From contig JBAIAC010000021.1 of assembly GCA_037349315.1 (NCBI GenBank), forward strand, positions 4,092,001 through 4,156,000: DNA of 64,000 bases, in the 5' to 3' direction. Below, piece after piece: positions 26,041 to 36,099 of this stretch (within the stretch, counting starts at the first letter, position 1; the number at the start of each line of letters is the position of its first letter). The notes below the pieces were generated by a model. The model did no database searches. It was not told the DNA's origin and saw nothing but the letters and a program-made list of their open reading frames with translations. This DNA comes from Chelydra serpentina (Eukaryota; Chordata; Testudines; Chelydridae). The position numbers and the translations under genes were made by a program.

Positions 26041-26449
26041 AACCGGCTCGAGCCCCCACCCAGTGACCTGGGACAAATATATATCACCCCCCCTGGGCGC
26101 CTCTAAGAGGCAGTACTTCCCCTCTCGCAAGCACAGAGTCTGAGTGTAGAAAAACCTTTTAATGACAGAGAGAAACAATGCGGCCTTTTGCTGGGGAAAC
26201 ACCACATCTAGGATTTGTGAACCAAACTGTGAGCAATGACCCACCCCAGCAAATTGGCCATGTCCTTTCCCTTTGGTTCTTGAGTCCATCAACCCCCAAA
26301 ATCACCCAAAGTCCCAAAAGTCCAACAACCCAAAAGTCCAGACCCAGAGTTCAAAAGTTCATCTGCAGAGTGTTACACCCCCTCCAGTCTGGGTAGAAAT
26401 GGGGAGGGGAGAGGTAAGGGGCACCTTAGCTTCGCTCGCTCTGCTCTGC

Positions 26450-26700
26450 CAGCCATCCCACGAGTCACTCCGTTCAGCCGTCCCGCAAGCCGCTCCGCCA
26501 GCAGCTCCGCTCCGTCAGCCGGCCTGCAAGCCGCTCCGGCTGTCCCGCCAACTGCTCCGCTCCGCCAGCAGCTCCGCTCCGGCTGTCCCGCCAACTGTCC
26601 CGCTCCACCAGCAGCTCCGCTCCATCAGCCGGCCTGCAAGCCGCTCCGGCTGTCCCGCTCCGCCAGCAGCTCTGCTCCACCAGTCGCTCAGCAATAGATC
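26450..26700. repeat. Short tandem repeats of CCGCTCC-type units
   Basis: Irregular tandem array of CCGCTCCGCCAGCAGCTCCG and CTGTCCCGCCAACTG words, with larger repeats (GTCAGCCGGCCTGCAAGCCG-like segment at ~26515 and ~26628). It produces open frames on the minus strand that are not genes. Confidence 0.75.
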
Positions 26701-27239
26701 TTCTGGCTCCCCCACTACTTAACACAGTGCTCAGTGATTTCAGCTCATAACAATTTCAGCTTGTAGTTAGGGGAGCCTTCGTGCTCATTTGCACACTTAG
26801 TCCAGAGTAATTCCAACTCAGCAGCCTGTGAATAGACTCCTAAGGAACTCAAAATTAGCTCTGATATTCCACAGTGGAGAGAAAAGGAGGTGCAATTGAC
26901 ATTTAGGACCCTCAGAAGAGGCCCATGCCACCAGATACAAATATCTGTCCCCAACCTCTCTCAATTCACTGGGTTTTGGAATCCATGTCCCTCGCCTAGC
27001 AAGTGCTGCTTAGCTAAGGGCGAGTCCCTTCCTCATAACAAAAGCCCACCGTCCTTGATTCACATAATCAGGGTAACAACACTTTAGTCTTCCTGCCCCA
27101 ATAACAGAGAAACTGGGGCTCCCACAGCAGTCAAGGTGACCATTTGGGCAAGCGGTCCATCATGCTTTGCAGGGTGGGTGTGTCCATGCAAACAAGATTA
27201 GCCCCTGACATCCCTTTCCACAACTCACCACCAGATGTC

Positions 27240-27321
27240 AGGGTAGAGCTCATCCTGACTCTGCTTACACTTTAATACAAACACACTGGCTTAGATAAAA
27301 CAACAAAACAAGTTTATTAAC

Positions 27322-27359
<38 letters not shown>

Positions 27360-27720
27360 AAGTGATTACAAGTAATGAGGCATAAAAGTAAAAATCAATT
27401 ACAAAGAAATAAAAGGTAAAATGCAAACTAATACCTAACTTTACAAGATAAGTGAACTTAAAGCAAATGGATTTCTCTCACCATGTATTCACAACTGTCT
27501 GGCTGGATTCTTTCAGCCAGGACCACTCCCCCAGTTCAGTGATGCTTCCTTTGTCTTTCAAACGTTGTTGATGCTGTCAGTAGAGATGAGGAGAGAGAGA
27601 GGTGATTTGAGGCCTCTGTCCCTCATTTTTATACCTTTAGCTTCTCTTTGAGAATCACCTCCAGCTAGGGTTCAGGCAACAGCGAGTCTGTTTGTCAAAA
27701 TCAAGCTGATTTTGACTTTA
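27240..27720 (-). mobile_element. LTR fragment, family shared with 39881
   Basis: Shares AAACAAGTTTATTAACTACA-like and ATTACAAGTAATGAGGCATAAAAG words with 40290-40345. On the minus strand this supplies an AATAAA-type signal and, near 27630, a TATA-like word. Boundaries are not resolved. Confidence 0.45.
27326..27355. repeat. (GA)n microsatellite
   Basis: Around 14 GA dinucleotides inside the LTR-like sequence; the related copy at 40305 has only about three, so this tract expanded here. Confidence 0.9.
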
Positions 27721-27799
27721 AGCTGAACCCCTAAGAAAGCTATTTTGGGTGCTTAATTTTTGGAATTGCTCTTTTAAAATCTAGCAAAAGCCTAAATTC

Positions 27800-28205
27800 C
27801 AGAGGTGTATTTTCTTCCTTTTTGTTTTTAATAAAATTTACCTTTTTTAAGAACAGGATTTGATTTGTGGTGTCCTAAAAGGTTTGTGCACATGTTGTTT
27901 AATTACTGGTGGCCACAGCTAATTTCCTTTGTTTTCTTTCTCAGCTCTTCCCCAGGAGGGTGGGAGGGTGGAAGGGCTTGAGGGTACCCCACAGGGAGGA
28001 ATTCCCAAGTGCTCCTTCCTGGGTTCAAAGGTTTTGGGTTTTTTTGCATTTGGGTCGTGGCAGCATTTATGAAGCCAAGGTCAGAGAAAAGCTGCAACAT
28101 TGGGAGTTAATACCAGTCTGGAGTGGCAAGTATTAATTTTCAGAATCCTTGCGGGACCCCCACTTTCTGCACTCGGAGTGACAGAGTGGGGAATCAGCCT
28201 TGACA
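27800..28205 (+). mobile_element. Probable 5' LTR end of the Gmr1-like element (copy 1)
   Basis: Ends TTGACA directly before the TGGTAGCAGAGC word that stands at the primer-binding-site position. An AATAAAA signal at ~27829 lies about 375 bases before this end. The left boundary is not found. Confidence 0.4.
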
Positions 28206-28222
28206 TGGTAGCAGAGCCGTGG
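28206..28222 (+). other. Candidate primer-binding site
   Basis: TGGTAGCAGAGCC right after the CA end of the LTR. The position fits a tRNA primer-binding site; I cannot name the tRNA with confidence. Confidence 0.4.
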
Positions 28223-28439
28223 GATCATTTTGCACCAGAAGCACAGACCACAGGATTTTAAAAGGACACATTTTTCCTTTTGGCTGCTTGAAAGCCAGAG
28301 AGTTTTCTTTTCTTTCTTGCCTGTGGGGGAACAGGCAAGCAGAGGGTTCAGCCTGCCAAGCCAGGGAGTCCAATAAGCAGTTTACTTTTTTTCTTTTCTT
28401 TTCTAGCTTTGTGGTAACGAGATAGTTAGGCTAGAGTAG

Positions 28440-28970
28440 GGTAGCCTGTGCATGAGGTTGAGGTCAAGCAGCAAAACTTGGAAAAAACAGTCTTCCCCAA
28501 GCAGCACACCACAGAGAAGACAGACCCAGATCAAGCCCAGACATCCAGCTCCATGATGGAAATGAAGGGAGCGGATGGGGGAAAGGGGACTTCCCAGGAG
28601 GGAAGGGTCAGCCCTCCCCAATCTGAGATCTCGGTGCCAAGCTGAAGGGATGCCCTTAACCCAGACCGAGTTCTGATGGCAGAAGACAGGGATTACTTCC
28701 TACAGATGATGCGCGTGGAAGCGGAGGGCAAAAGTGAGGCGAAGCGCTTGGAGTTGTAAGCAGAGAAGAGAAGAGAGGCAAAGCACGTGGAGGCGGAAAT
28801 GCAGGCAAAGTGCTTGGAGGCAGAGTTAGAGCTGAAGCGCTTAGAGCTGGAAAGGGCTAAGCTGGGTCCACCAGGTAACCCTAATAGTCCTTCTCCAGGT
28901 CCCGCTCCCCATTCCAAGAAATTCCCCACATACAAGGTAGGCGATGATACAGAGGCCTTCTTGACTTCGA
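28440..28970 (+). pseudogene. gag remnant of Gmr1-like element
   Basis: Broken frames encode a charged, Glu/Lys/Leu-rich stretch (AEMQAKCLEAELELKRLELE, likely coiled coil), then a Pro-rich linker and KFPTYKVGDDTEAFL, a motif typical of the start of a gypsy gag capsid region. CR1 sequence replaces the rest from about 28972. Upstream stops occur at 28644 and 28760. Confidence 0.65.
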
Positions 28971-28971
28971 A

Positions 28972-31900
28972 TCGTGGAAGTCAACAAATGGCTACGCAGA
29001 TGGTGTTGGAGAGAAGGGTTCGGATTCTTTGACCATGGGATGGTGTTCCAAGAAGAAGGAGTGCTAGGCAGAGATGGGCTCCACCTGATGAAGAGAGGGA
29101 AGAGCATCTTTGGAAGCAGGCTGGCCAACCTAGTGAGGAGGGCTTTAAACTAGGTTCATCGGGGGAAGGAGACCAAAGCCCCGAGGTAAGTGGGGAAGTG
29201 GGATACCGGGAGGAAGCACAAGTAGGTGAGTGCAAGAGGGGAGGGCTCCTGCCCCATACTGGGACAGCAGGACAATCGGTGAGTTATCTTAAATGCCTAT
29301 ACACAAATGCAAGAAGCCTGGGGAACAAGCAGGGAGAACTGGAAGTCCTGGCACAGTCAAGGAATTATGATGTAATTGGAATAACAGAGACTTGATGGGA
29401 TAACTCACATGATTGGAGTACTGTCATGGATGGATATAAACTGTTCAGGAAGGATAGGCAGGGCAGAAAAGGTGGGGGAGTTGCGTTGTATGTAAGAGAG
29501 CAGTATGACTGCTCAGAGCTCCAGTATGAAACTGCAGAAAAACCTGAGAGTCTCTGGATTAAATTTAGAAGTGTGAGCAACAAGGGTAATGTCGTGGTGG
29601 GAGTCTGCTACAGACCACCAGACCAGGGGGATGAGGTGGACGAGGCTTTCTTCCAGCAACTAACAGAAGTTACTAGATCACAGGCCCTGGTTCTCATGGG
29701 TGACTTTAATCACCCCGATATCTGCTGGGAGAGCAATACAGCGGTCCACAGACAATCCAGGAAGTTTTTGGAAAGTGTAGGGGACAATTTCCTGGTGCAA
29801 GTGCTGGAGGAACCAACTAGGGGAAAAGCTCTTCTTGACCTGCTGCTCACAAACAGGGAGGAAATAGTAGAGGAAGCAATAGTGGATGGGAAGCTGGGAG
29901 GCAGTGACCATGAGATGGTTGAGTTCAGGATCCTGATACAAGGAAGAAAGGAGAGCAGTAGAATACAGAGCCTGGACTTCAGAAAAGCAGACTTTGACTC
30001 CCTCAGGGAACTGATGGGCAAGGTCCCCTGGGAGAATAACATGAGGGGGAAAGGAGTCGAGGAAAGCTGGCTGTATTTTAAAGAATCCTTATTGAGGTTG
30101 CAGGAACAAACCATCCCGATGTGTAGAAAGAAAAGTAAATATGGCAGGCGACCAACTTGTCTTAACAGTGAAATCCTTGCTCGTCTTAAACACAAAAAAG
30201 CAGCTTACAAGAAGTGGAAGATTGGACAAATGACCAGGGAGGAGTATAAAAATATTGTTCAGGCATGCAGGAGTGAAATTAGGAAGGCCAAATCACACTT
30301 GGAGTTGCAGCTAGCCAGAGATGTTAGGAGTAACAAGAAGGGTTTCTTCAGGTATGTGAGCAACAAGAAGAAAGTCAAGGAAAGTGTGGGCCCCTTGCTG
30401 AATGAGGGAGGGAACCTAGTGACAGAGGATGTGGAGAAAGCTAGTGTACTCAATGCTTTTTTTGCTTCTGTCTTCACAGACAAGGTCAGCTCCCAGGCGG
30501 CTGCACTCCACAGCACGGTATGGGGAGGAGGTGACCAGCCCTCTGTGGAGAAAGAAGTAGTTCGGGACTATTTAGAAAAGCTGGACGAACACAAGTCCAT
30601 GGGGCCGGATGCACTGCATCCGAGGATGCTAAAGGAGTTGGCCGATGTGATTGCAGAGCCATTGGCCATTATCTTTGACAAATCATGGCAATCGGGGGAG
30701 GTCCCGGATGACTGGAAAAAAGCTAATGTAGTGCCCATCTTTAAAAAAGGGAAGAAGGAAGATCCGGGGAACTACAGGCCAGTCAGTCTCACCTCAGTCC
30801 CTGGAAAAATCATGGAACAGGTCCTCAAGGAATCAATTCTGAACCACTTAAAGGAGGGGAAAGTGATCAGGAACAGTCAGCATGGATTCACCAAGGGCAA
30901 GTCATGCCTGACTAACCTAATTGCCTTTTATGATGAGATAACTGGCTCTGTGGATGAGGGGAAAGCAGTGGATGTGCTATTTCTTGACTTTAGCCAAGCT
31001 TTTGATACAGTCTCCCACAGTGTTCTTGCCAGCAAGTTAAAGAAGTATGAGCTGGATGAATGGACGGTAAGGTGGATAGAAAACTGGCTGGATGGTCGTG
31101 CTCAACGGGTAGTGATCAATGGCTCCATGTCTAGTTGGCAGCCGGTATCAAGTGGAGTGCCCCAAGGGTCGGTGCTGGGGGTTTTGTTCAATATCTTCAT
31201 CAACGATCTGGAGGATGGTGTGGACTGCACCCTTAGCAAGTTTGCAGATGACACTAAACTGGGAGGAGTGGTTGATACACTGGAGGGTAGGGACAGGATA
31301 CTGAGGGACCTAGACAAATTAGAGGATTGGGCCAAAAGAAATCTGATGAGGTTCAACAAGGACAAGTGCAGAGTCCTGTACTTAGGACGGAAGAATCCCA
31401 TGCACTGCTACAGACTAGGGACCGAATGGCTGGGCAGCAGTTCTGCAGAAAAGGACCTAGGGGTTACAGTGGACGAAAAGCTGAATATGAGTCAATAGTG
31501 TGCCCTTGTTGCCAAGAAGGCTAACGGCATTTTGGGCTGTATAAGTAGGGGCATTTCCAGCAGATCGAGGGACGTGATTATTCTCCTCTATTCGGCACTG
31601 GCGAGGCCTCATTTGGAGTACTGTGTCCAGTTTTGGGCCCCACACTACAAGAAGGATGTGGATAAATTGGAAAGAGTCCAACGGGGAGGGCAACAAAAAT
31701 GATTAGGGGGCTGGAGCACATGACTTATGAGGAGAGGCTGAGGGAACTGGGATTGTTTAGCCTGCAGAAGAGAAGAGTGAGGGGGGATTAGATAGCTGCT
31801 TTCAACTACCTAAAAGGGGGTTCCAAAGAGGATGGATCTAGACTGTTCTCAGTGGTAGAAGATGACAGAACAAGGAGTAATGGTCTCAAGTTGCAGAGGG

Positions 31901-32140
31901 GGAGGTTTAGGTTGGATATTAGGAAAAACTTTTTCACTAGTAGGGTGGTGAAGCACTGGAATGGGTTACCTAGGGAGGTGGTGGAATCTCCTTCCTTAGA
32001 GGTTTTTAAGGTCAGGCTTGACAAAGCCCTGGCTGGGATGATCTAGTTGGGGTTGGTCCTGCTTTGAGCAGGGGGTTGGACTAGATGACCTCCTGAGGTC
32101 CCTTCCAACCCTGAGATTCTATGATTCTATGATTCTATGA
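28972..32140 (+). mobile_element. CR1 LINE, copy 1 (5'-truncated)
   Basis: Starts inside CR1 ORF1 (frame reading EVNKWLRRWCW, then FFDHGMVFQEEGVLGRDGLH to a stop at ~29154), followed by ORF2 and an ATTCTATG octamer tail at ~32115-32140, the CR1 hallmark 3' end. No target duplication is visible because the flanks belong to different parts of the host element. Confidence 0.9.
29198..32046 (+). pseudogene. CR1 ORF2 (endonuclease-RT), copy 1, broken
   Basis: Encodes the apurinic-type endonuclease and reverse transcriptase that drive target-primed retrotransposition. The frame opens at 29198 (or earlier) but has a TGA at ~29395 where copy 2 has a Trp codon. The long part 29426-31498 (690 codons) holds MGDFNHPD and SDHEM of the endonuclease, then [26 protein letters not shown] and FADD (Asp608/Asp609 counted from 29426) of RT. 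A residue is lost after SVLG relative to copy 2. A TAG at ~31497 and a TAG at ~31790 break the C-terminal part, which ends at ~32046. Confidence 0.9.
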
Positions 32141-32632
32141 AAAGGTCTGCTATGATAAACATGCCAGAGAGCGTTTCTTCAAAGTAGGTGACCAAGTCAC
32201 GGTCCTGAAATCGCTCCATGTCGATAAGATGGAAGCGTCGTGGGAGGGGCCATTTATGGTCCGAGAGCACCTGGGAGCTATTAATTATCTCATAGCATTC
32301 CCAGAAAGTACCTTAAAACCTAAAGTATACCAAGTTAATTCTCTAAAGCCCTTTTATTCCCGCGAAATCAAGGTTCTGCAGGTTACAGTCCAGGAGAGAG
32401 ACGACGCTGAGTGGCCTGAAGGAGTCTACCAGGAAGGGAAAAGCAATGGTGGCATGGAAGAGGTGAGCCTTTCCATGACCCTTGGGCGTAAGCAGCGACA
32501 GCAAATCCAGAAGCTGTGCACCAGCTTCGCACCAATGTTTTCAGCCATCCCAGGATGGACAGAACAGGTGTATCACTCCATTCACACAGGTGATGCTCAC
32601 CCAATTAGAGCCAAACCCTACCGGATGGCTCC
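32140..32632 (+). pseudogene. Integrase C-terminus joined to RT N-terminus (copy 1)
   Basis: One open frame, 32229-32657, runs from the integrase C-terminal domain (SWEGPFMVREHLGAINYLIA, then VNSLKPFYSRE) straight into the RT N-terminal region (FSAIPGWTEQVYHSIHTGDA, PIRAKPYRM). Upstream, in the same frame, DKHARERFFKVGDQVTVLK begins right after the CR1 tail. This contiguous joint shows integrase precedes RT in the polyprotein. The frame then runs into the inserted LTR at 32633. Confidence 0.85.
32628..32632. repeat. Target-site duplication GCTCC (left)
   Basis: Matches 33432-33436 exactly and flanks the inverted solo LTR, consistent with integrase-made 5-bp duplications. Confidence 0.85.
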
Positions 32633-33431
32633 TGTTAAGGTTCCCTTCCCACTTTAAACTCTAGGGTAAAGACGTGGGGACCCGCATTAAGAGCCCCTAA
32701 GCTTATTTTTACCAGCTTAGGTTAATACCCCCAAGATACAAAGTTCCCTGCACCCTGAGAAATGCTTTTTTTGCTGCCACCATTAAATGTCTAACAGGAA
32801 TTCAGGAAAGGAATCACTTGAACTTCCCTCCCCCACAAACTACCCCCTTAAGCCATACCCCCCCTTTTTTGGGAAGCTTGAGAACAATTTTTTAACCAAT
32901 TGGTTACCCAGTGATCTAAAAACCCACCCCCTGGGTTTTAACACCATAGAAAACAGTCAGCTTTTTAAAAGAAGGATTTTATTAAAAACAAAGAAGGTAA
33001 AATCATCTCTGTAAAATCCTGATGGTAACTATTTTACAGGGTACTCAGAGAGATTCCCCCCTCTGGACAAAACCTTAAAGTTACAGAAAAACAGGAATAA
33101 CCCTTCCCTCTCCCACAGGGAATGTACCAAGCAAAATAAACAGAAATTTACTCGCTATGCTATTTAAACTTACTTTAGAAAAGTGAGTATTGGTGAGGAG
33201 GCGGATTTTTTGTAGGTTCTTTTTGTCTTTTAAGATTACTCTGACTTAGACAAAGCCACACACACACAGCCTTCCCCCCTTTAAAGATTTGAAAGTATCT
33301 TGTCCCTTTATTGGTCAGATGCCAGCCAGGTCAGGTGTCAGTTTGGCTACCTGTATTTTTTAACCCTTTACTGGTAAGAGGATTTTATAGCACTGCATGA
33401 GACCCTCTCCCCCTTCCCTTTATTTATGACA
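32633..33431 (-). mobile_element. Solo LTR, family A, inverted inside RT
   Basis: 799 bp. On the minus strand it runs TGTCATAAATAAAGGG to GGGAACCTTAACA. It has an AATAAA signal (minus, 32978-32983) and a perfect 5-bp target duplication. It matches the plus-strand LTR at 43006-43818 along its length and the duplicate at 62255-63053. There is no internal region, so it is a solo LTR left by recombination. Confidence 0.92.
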
Positions 33432-34230
33432 GCTCCTCAAGCCAAATCCGCAATAGAAAGGGAGCTCAAGGACATGTTACAGATGGGTGTAATCCGCCCC
33501 TCTGAGAGAGAATGGGCCTCTCCAGTGGTTCTGGTTCCCAAACCAGATGGAGAAATCCGCTTTTGTGTAAACTACTGTAAGCTAAATGCTGTAACTCACT
33601 CAGAAAACTATCCCATGCCACGCACAGATGAGCTATTGGAGAAAGTGGGACGTGCCCAGTTCATCTCCACCTTAGACTTAACTAAGGGGTACTGGCAAGT
33701 GCCGCTAGATGACCCCGCCAAAGGTCAGCCTTCATTACCCATGTCGGGCTGTATGAATTTAATAAGCTCCCTTTCAGACTGCAAAATGCACCCTCCACCT
33801 TCCTGAGACTGGTAGATAACCTTCTGGCTGGATTTGGGGAATTTGCAGTTGCCTACGATGTGGCTATATTCTCATATTGATGGGCAGAACACCTGGAGCA
33901 CCTCCAAGCTGTCTTCCAGCGCATAAGGGAGGCAGGATTAACAGTTAAGGCCAAAACGTGTCAAATAGGCCTAAACAGGGTAACCTACCTTGGACACCAG
34001 GTGGGTCAAGGTACTATCAACCCCCTACAGGCTAAGGTAAATGCTACCCAAAATTGGCCTGTCCCTAAGTCAAAGAAGCAGGTCCAATCCTTGGGCTTGA
34101 CTGGGTATTACTGATGATTTGTACCACACTACAGCCAATGACAGACCTAATCACGAAAAAACAGCCAAATGCAGTTCAGTGGCCTGAGAAGTTCAAAAAA
34201 CCTTTAACCAACTTAAGGCGATTCTTACGT
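33432..34230 (+). pseudogene. RT domain, copy 1, after LTR insertion
   Basis: Resumes with APQAKSAIERELKDMLQMGV, then ASPVVLVPKPDGEIRFCVNY and DLTKGYWQVPLDDP. The frame open from 33426 to 33806 is lost near 33740; in another frame come GNLAVAYDVAIF-type sequence, a TGA, EHLEHLQAVFQRIREAGLTV and YLGHQVGQGTINPLQ. The active-site motif lacks one of the two adjacent Asp. The reading frame is dead. Confidence 0.85.
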
Positions 34231-35165
34231 CTGATCCTGTACTGAGGGCCCCGGACTTTGACCAACCGTTCGTCGTAACCACAGATGCGTCCGAGCGTGG
34301 TGTGGGAGCAGTTTTAATGCAGGTAGGACCAGATCAACAATTCCATCCTGTCGTGTTTCTCAGCAAAAAACTTTCTGAGAGGGAAAGCCACTGGTCAGCG
34401 TCAGCAGGGCCGGCCCTAGGTTTTTGGCCACCCCAAGCAAAAAAAAAAAAAAACCCCACAAGCGCCGTCCACCCCCCCGCAACGCCGGCCAAAACACCCC
34501 CCCCCCCAACAACACCGCCCCGCCAAAACGCTGGGGGGGGGGGGCAGCAGGGAGGGCTGCATGCCCGCCGCCCCGCTGGGCGCCGGCGGGGAGCGGAGCA
34601 CGCCAGCGGCCCCGCTCTCCCGGCGGGGAGCGGAGCACCCTGGCCGCCCCGCTGCCCCGCTCTCCCAGAGGGGAGCGGAGCACCCTGGCCGCCCCGCTGC
34701 CCCGGCCGGGGTGCCGGCGGGGCAGGGCGGCCAGCCTGGCCCCGCTCTCCCGGCCGGAGCGCCGGCGGGGCAGGGCAGCCAGCCCGGCCCCGGCCCCGCT
34801 CTCCCGGCCGGAGCGCCGGCGGGCAGGGCAGCCAGCCCGCCCCGCCACAATTTGTTAATTGGGAAAAAAAAAACCAAAAAAACCCCCCTGAGCGCCGCCC
34901 CCCCAAGGTGCCACCCCAAGCACGTGCTTGGTAGGCTAGTGCCTGGAGCCAGCCCTGAGCGTCAGAAAAAGACTGTTACGCCATTGTGTATGCTCTGGAG
35001 AAGCTACGCCCTTACATTTGGGGACGGCGGTTGCACCTGCAGACTGACCATGCTGCACGAAAGTGGCTTCACACAGTGAAAGAGACAAACAAGAAACTTC
35101 TTTGGTGGAGTTTAGCTCTTCAAGACTTTGATTTTGAAATCCAGCGCCAGGGTTACTACAGTGGG
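34230..35165 (+). pseudogene. RNase H domain, copy 1, split by a hAT
   Basis: The first part reads FVVTTDASERGVGAVLMQVG and VVFLSKKLSERESHWS and is cut at 34404. After the transposon it resumes at 34966 with KDCYAIVYALEKLRPYIWGR, then QTDHAARKWLHTV and WWSLALQDFDFEIQ. No integrase follows, as expected for an element with integrase upstream. Confidence 0.85.
34405..34957. mobile_element. hAT-like miniature transposon inside RNase H
   Basis: 553 bp, starting CAGGGCCGGCCCTAGG and ending with the complement of CAGGGCTGGCTCCAGG. Perfect 8-bp target duplication AGCGTCAG at 34397-34404 and 34958-34965. The GC-rich interior consists of repeated CCCCGCTCTCCCGGC-type blocks and gives long spurious frames on both strands. 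Confidence 0.93.
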
Positions 35166-35169
35166 ACAG

Positions 35170-35563
35170 TAACTCCATTTATGACTATGTCGTGTGGTGG
35201 GAACAGTGTCCCAGCCTGTCCACTCCTGATTGGCAGGAAACCCTGGTGTCATGTTCCTGTACCAGCTATGGACTGGCTACAGAGCTGCATGTACACACGT
35301 GTTCATCATTAGACCCTCTGCTGCTCCGCCAGGTCTGGCTGAGATTCCTTTAAATAAGGTATTTTACACACAGCGCCACCTCGTGGCTGAACAGTATAAT
35401 ACAGCATTACATCTCCCCCTGGTTCTACATTCCTACCCCTTACAATATTTACCCTGTCTTTGAGGTTCAGTACACAAGTCTGTTAAGTGCCTCTGAATCA
35501 GAGTGGTTTTCCCATTACATGACCTGAATGCATAAGAACTTGATCATCTGACTGTCCATTAGT
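35170..35563. other. Between two gypsy relics, no gene
   Basis: Probably LTR or flank sequence of either the plus-strand Gmr1-like element or the minus-strand gypsy relic. No boundary could be fixed. Confidence 0.4.
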
Positions 35564-36094
35564 CAGGGGTGAAAGTAAGTCTAGAGACTTACCAGTACGG
35601 GGCTGGGCTGGGGGCAAGCTCTGGCCCCCAGAAGGGGAGGGGTCTCAGGCAGAAGGGGTGGCACTGAGGGGGTCAGAGCCAGCCCCAGCCCGCCCTGTAC
35701 AGGTAAATGCCCCCGCTCCTTAGCAGGGGCATCCGGGGGCTCCGTAGGCTATTTAAAGGCCTGCGGCTCCCGCTGCTTCTACTGCCCTGGGGTACTACTC
35801 TGCCCTGGGGTAGTGGCAGCAGGGCTCCGGCGGCTATTTAAAGGGCCGGGGCGGTAGAAACAGCGGAAGCTCTAGGCACTTTTAATAGTCGCCGGAGCCC
35901 AGCGGCTGCTACCCCAGGGCTCCAGCAGTGGGGCTCTGGCGGCAATTTAAAGGGCCTGGGGCTCCAGCCACTGCTGGGAGCCCCAGGCCCTTTAAATTGC
36001 CGCCTGGGGAAGCCGGGGTGCCCCGGTATGGGTATGGTGCACTGGCTCTTGCCGGTACACCGTACCGGGGCATACCGGCTTACTTTCACCTCTG
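35564..36094. mobile_element. hAT-like miniature transposon
   Basis: 531 bp with near-perfect 16-base inverted termini (CAGGGGTGAAAGTAAG and the complement of CAGAGGTGAAAGTAAG). Flanks CCATTAGT and CCATTAGC form an 8-bp target duplication with one mismatch. The interior contains an inverted GC-rich segment around TTTAAAGGGCC. Confidence 0.9.
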
Positions 36095-36099
36095 CCATT

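Larger units (their letters stand above)
28206..35170 (+). mobile_element. Gmr1-like Ty3/gypsy element, copy 1 (nested and broken)
   Basis: Order along the element: possible PBS, gag remnant, CR1 insertion, integrase C-terminus, RT start, inverted solo LTR, rest of RT, RNase H start, hAT insertion, RNase H end (~35160). The integrase lies upstream of RT, as in Gmr1-type vertebrate gypsy elements and unlike standard Ty3/gypsy. The gag-to-integrase segment is missing: CR1 starts in gag and ends in the integrase C-terminal region. The RT active-site region reads AYDVAIF rather than a Y-x-D-D form, and stops follow in SY*WAEH and GYY*. The element is dead. Confidence 0.8.

Noticed and set aside
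29365..31401. Antisense frames under CR1 copies (for example 161 and 99 codons)
   Set aside because: They are identical in both CR1 copies and antisense to ORF2: shadow frames.
34302..34934. Long frames on both strands (up to 210 codons) with Pro/Gly/Ala/Arg bias
   Set aside because: They cross the GC-rich interior of a hAT-like element; not genes.
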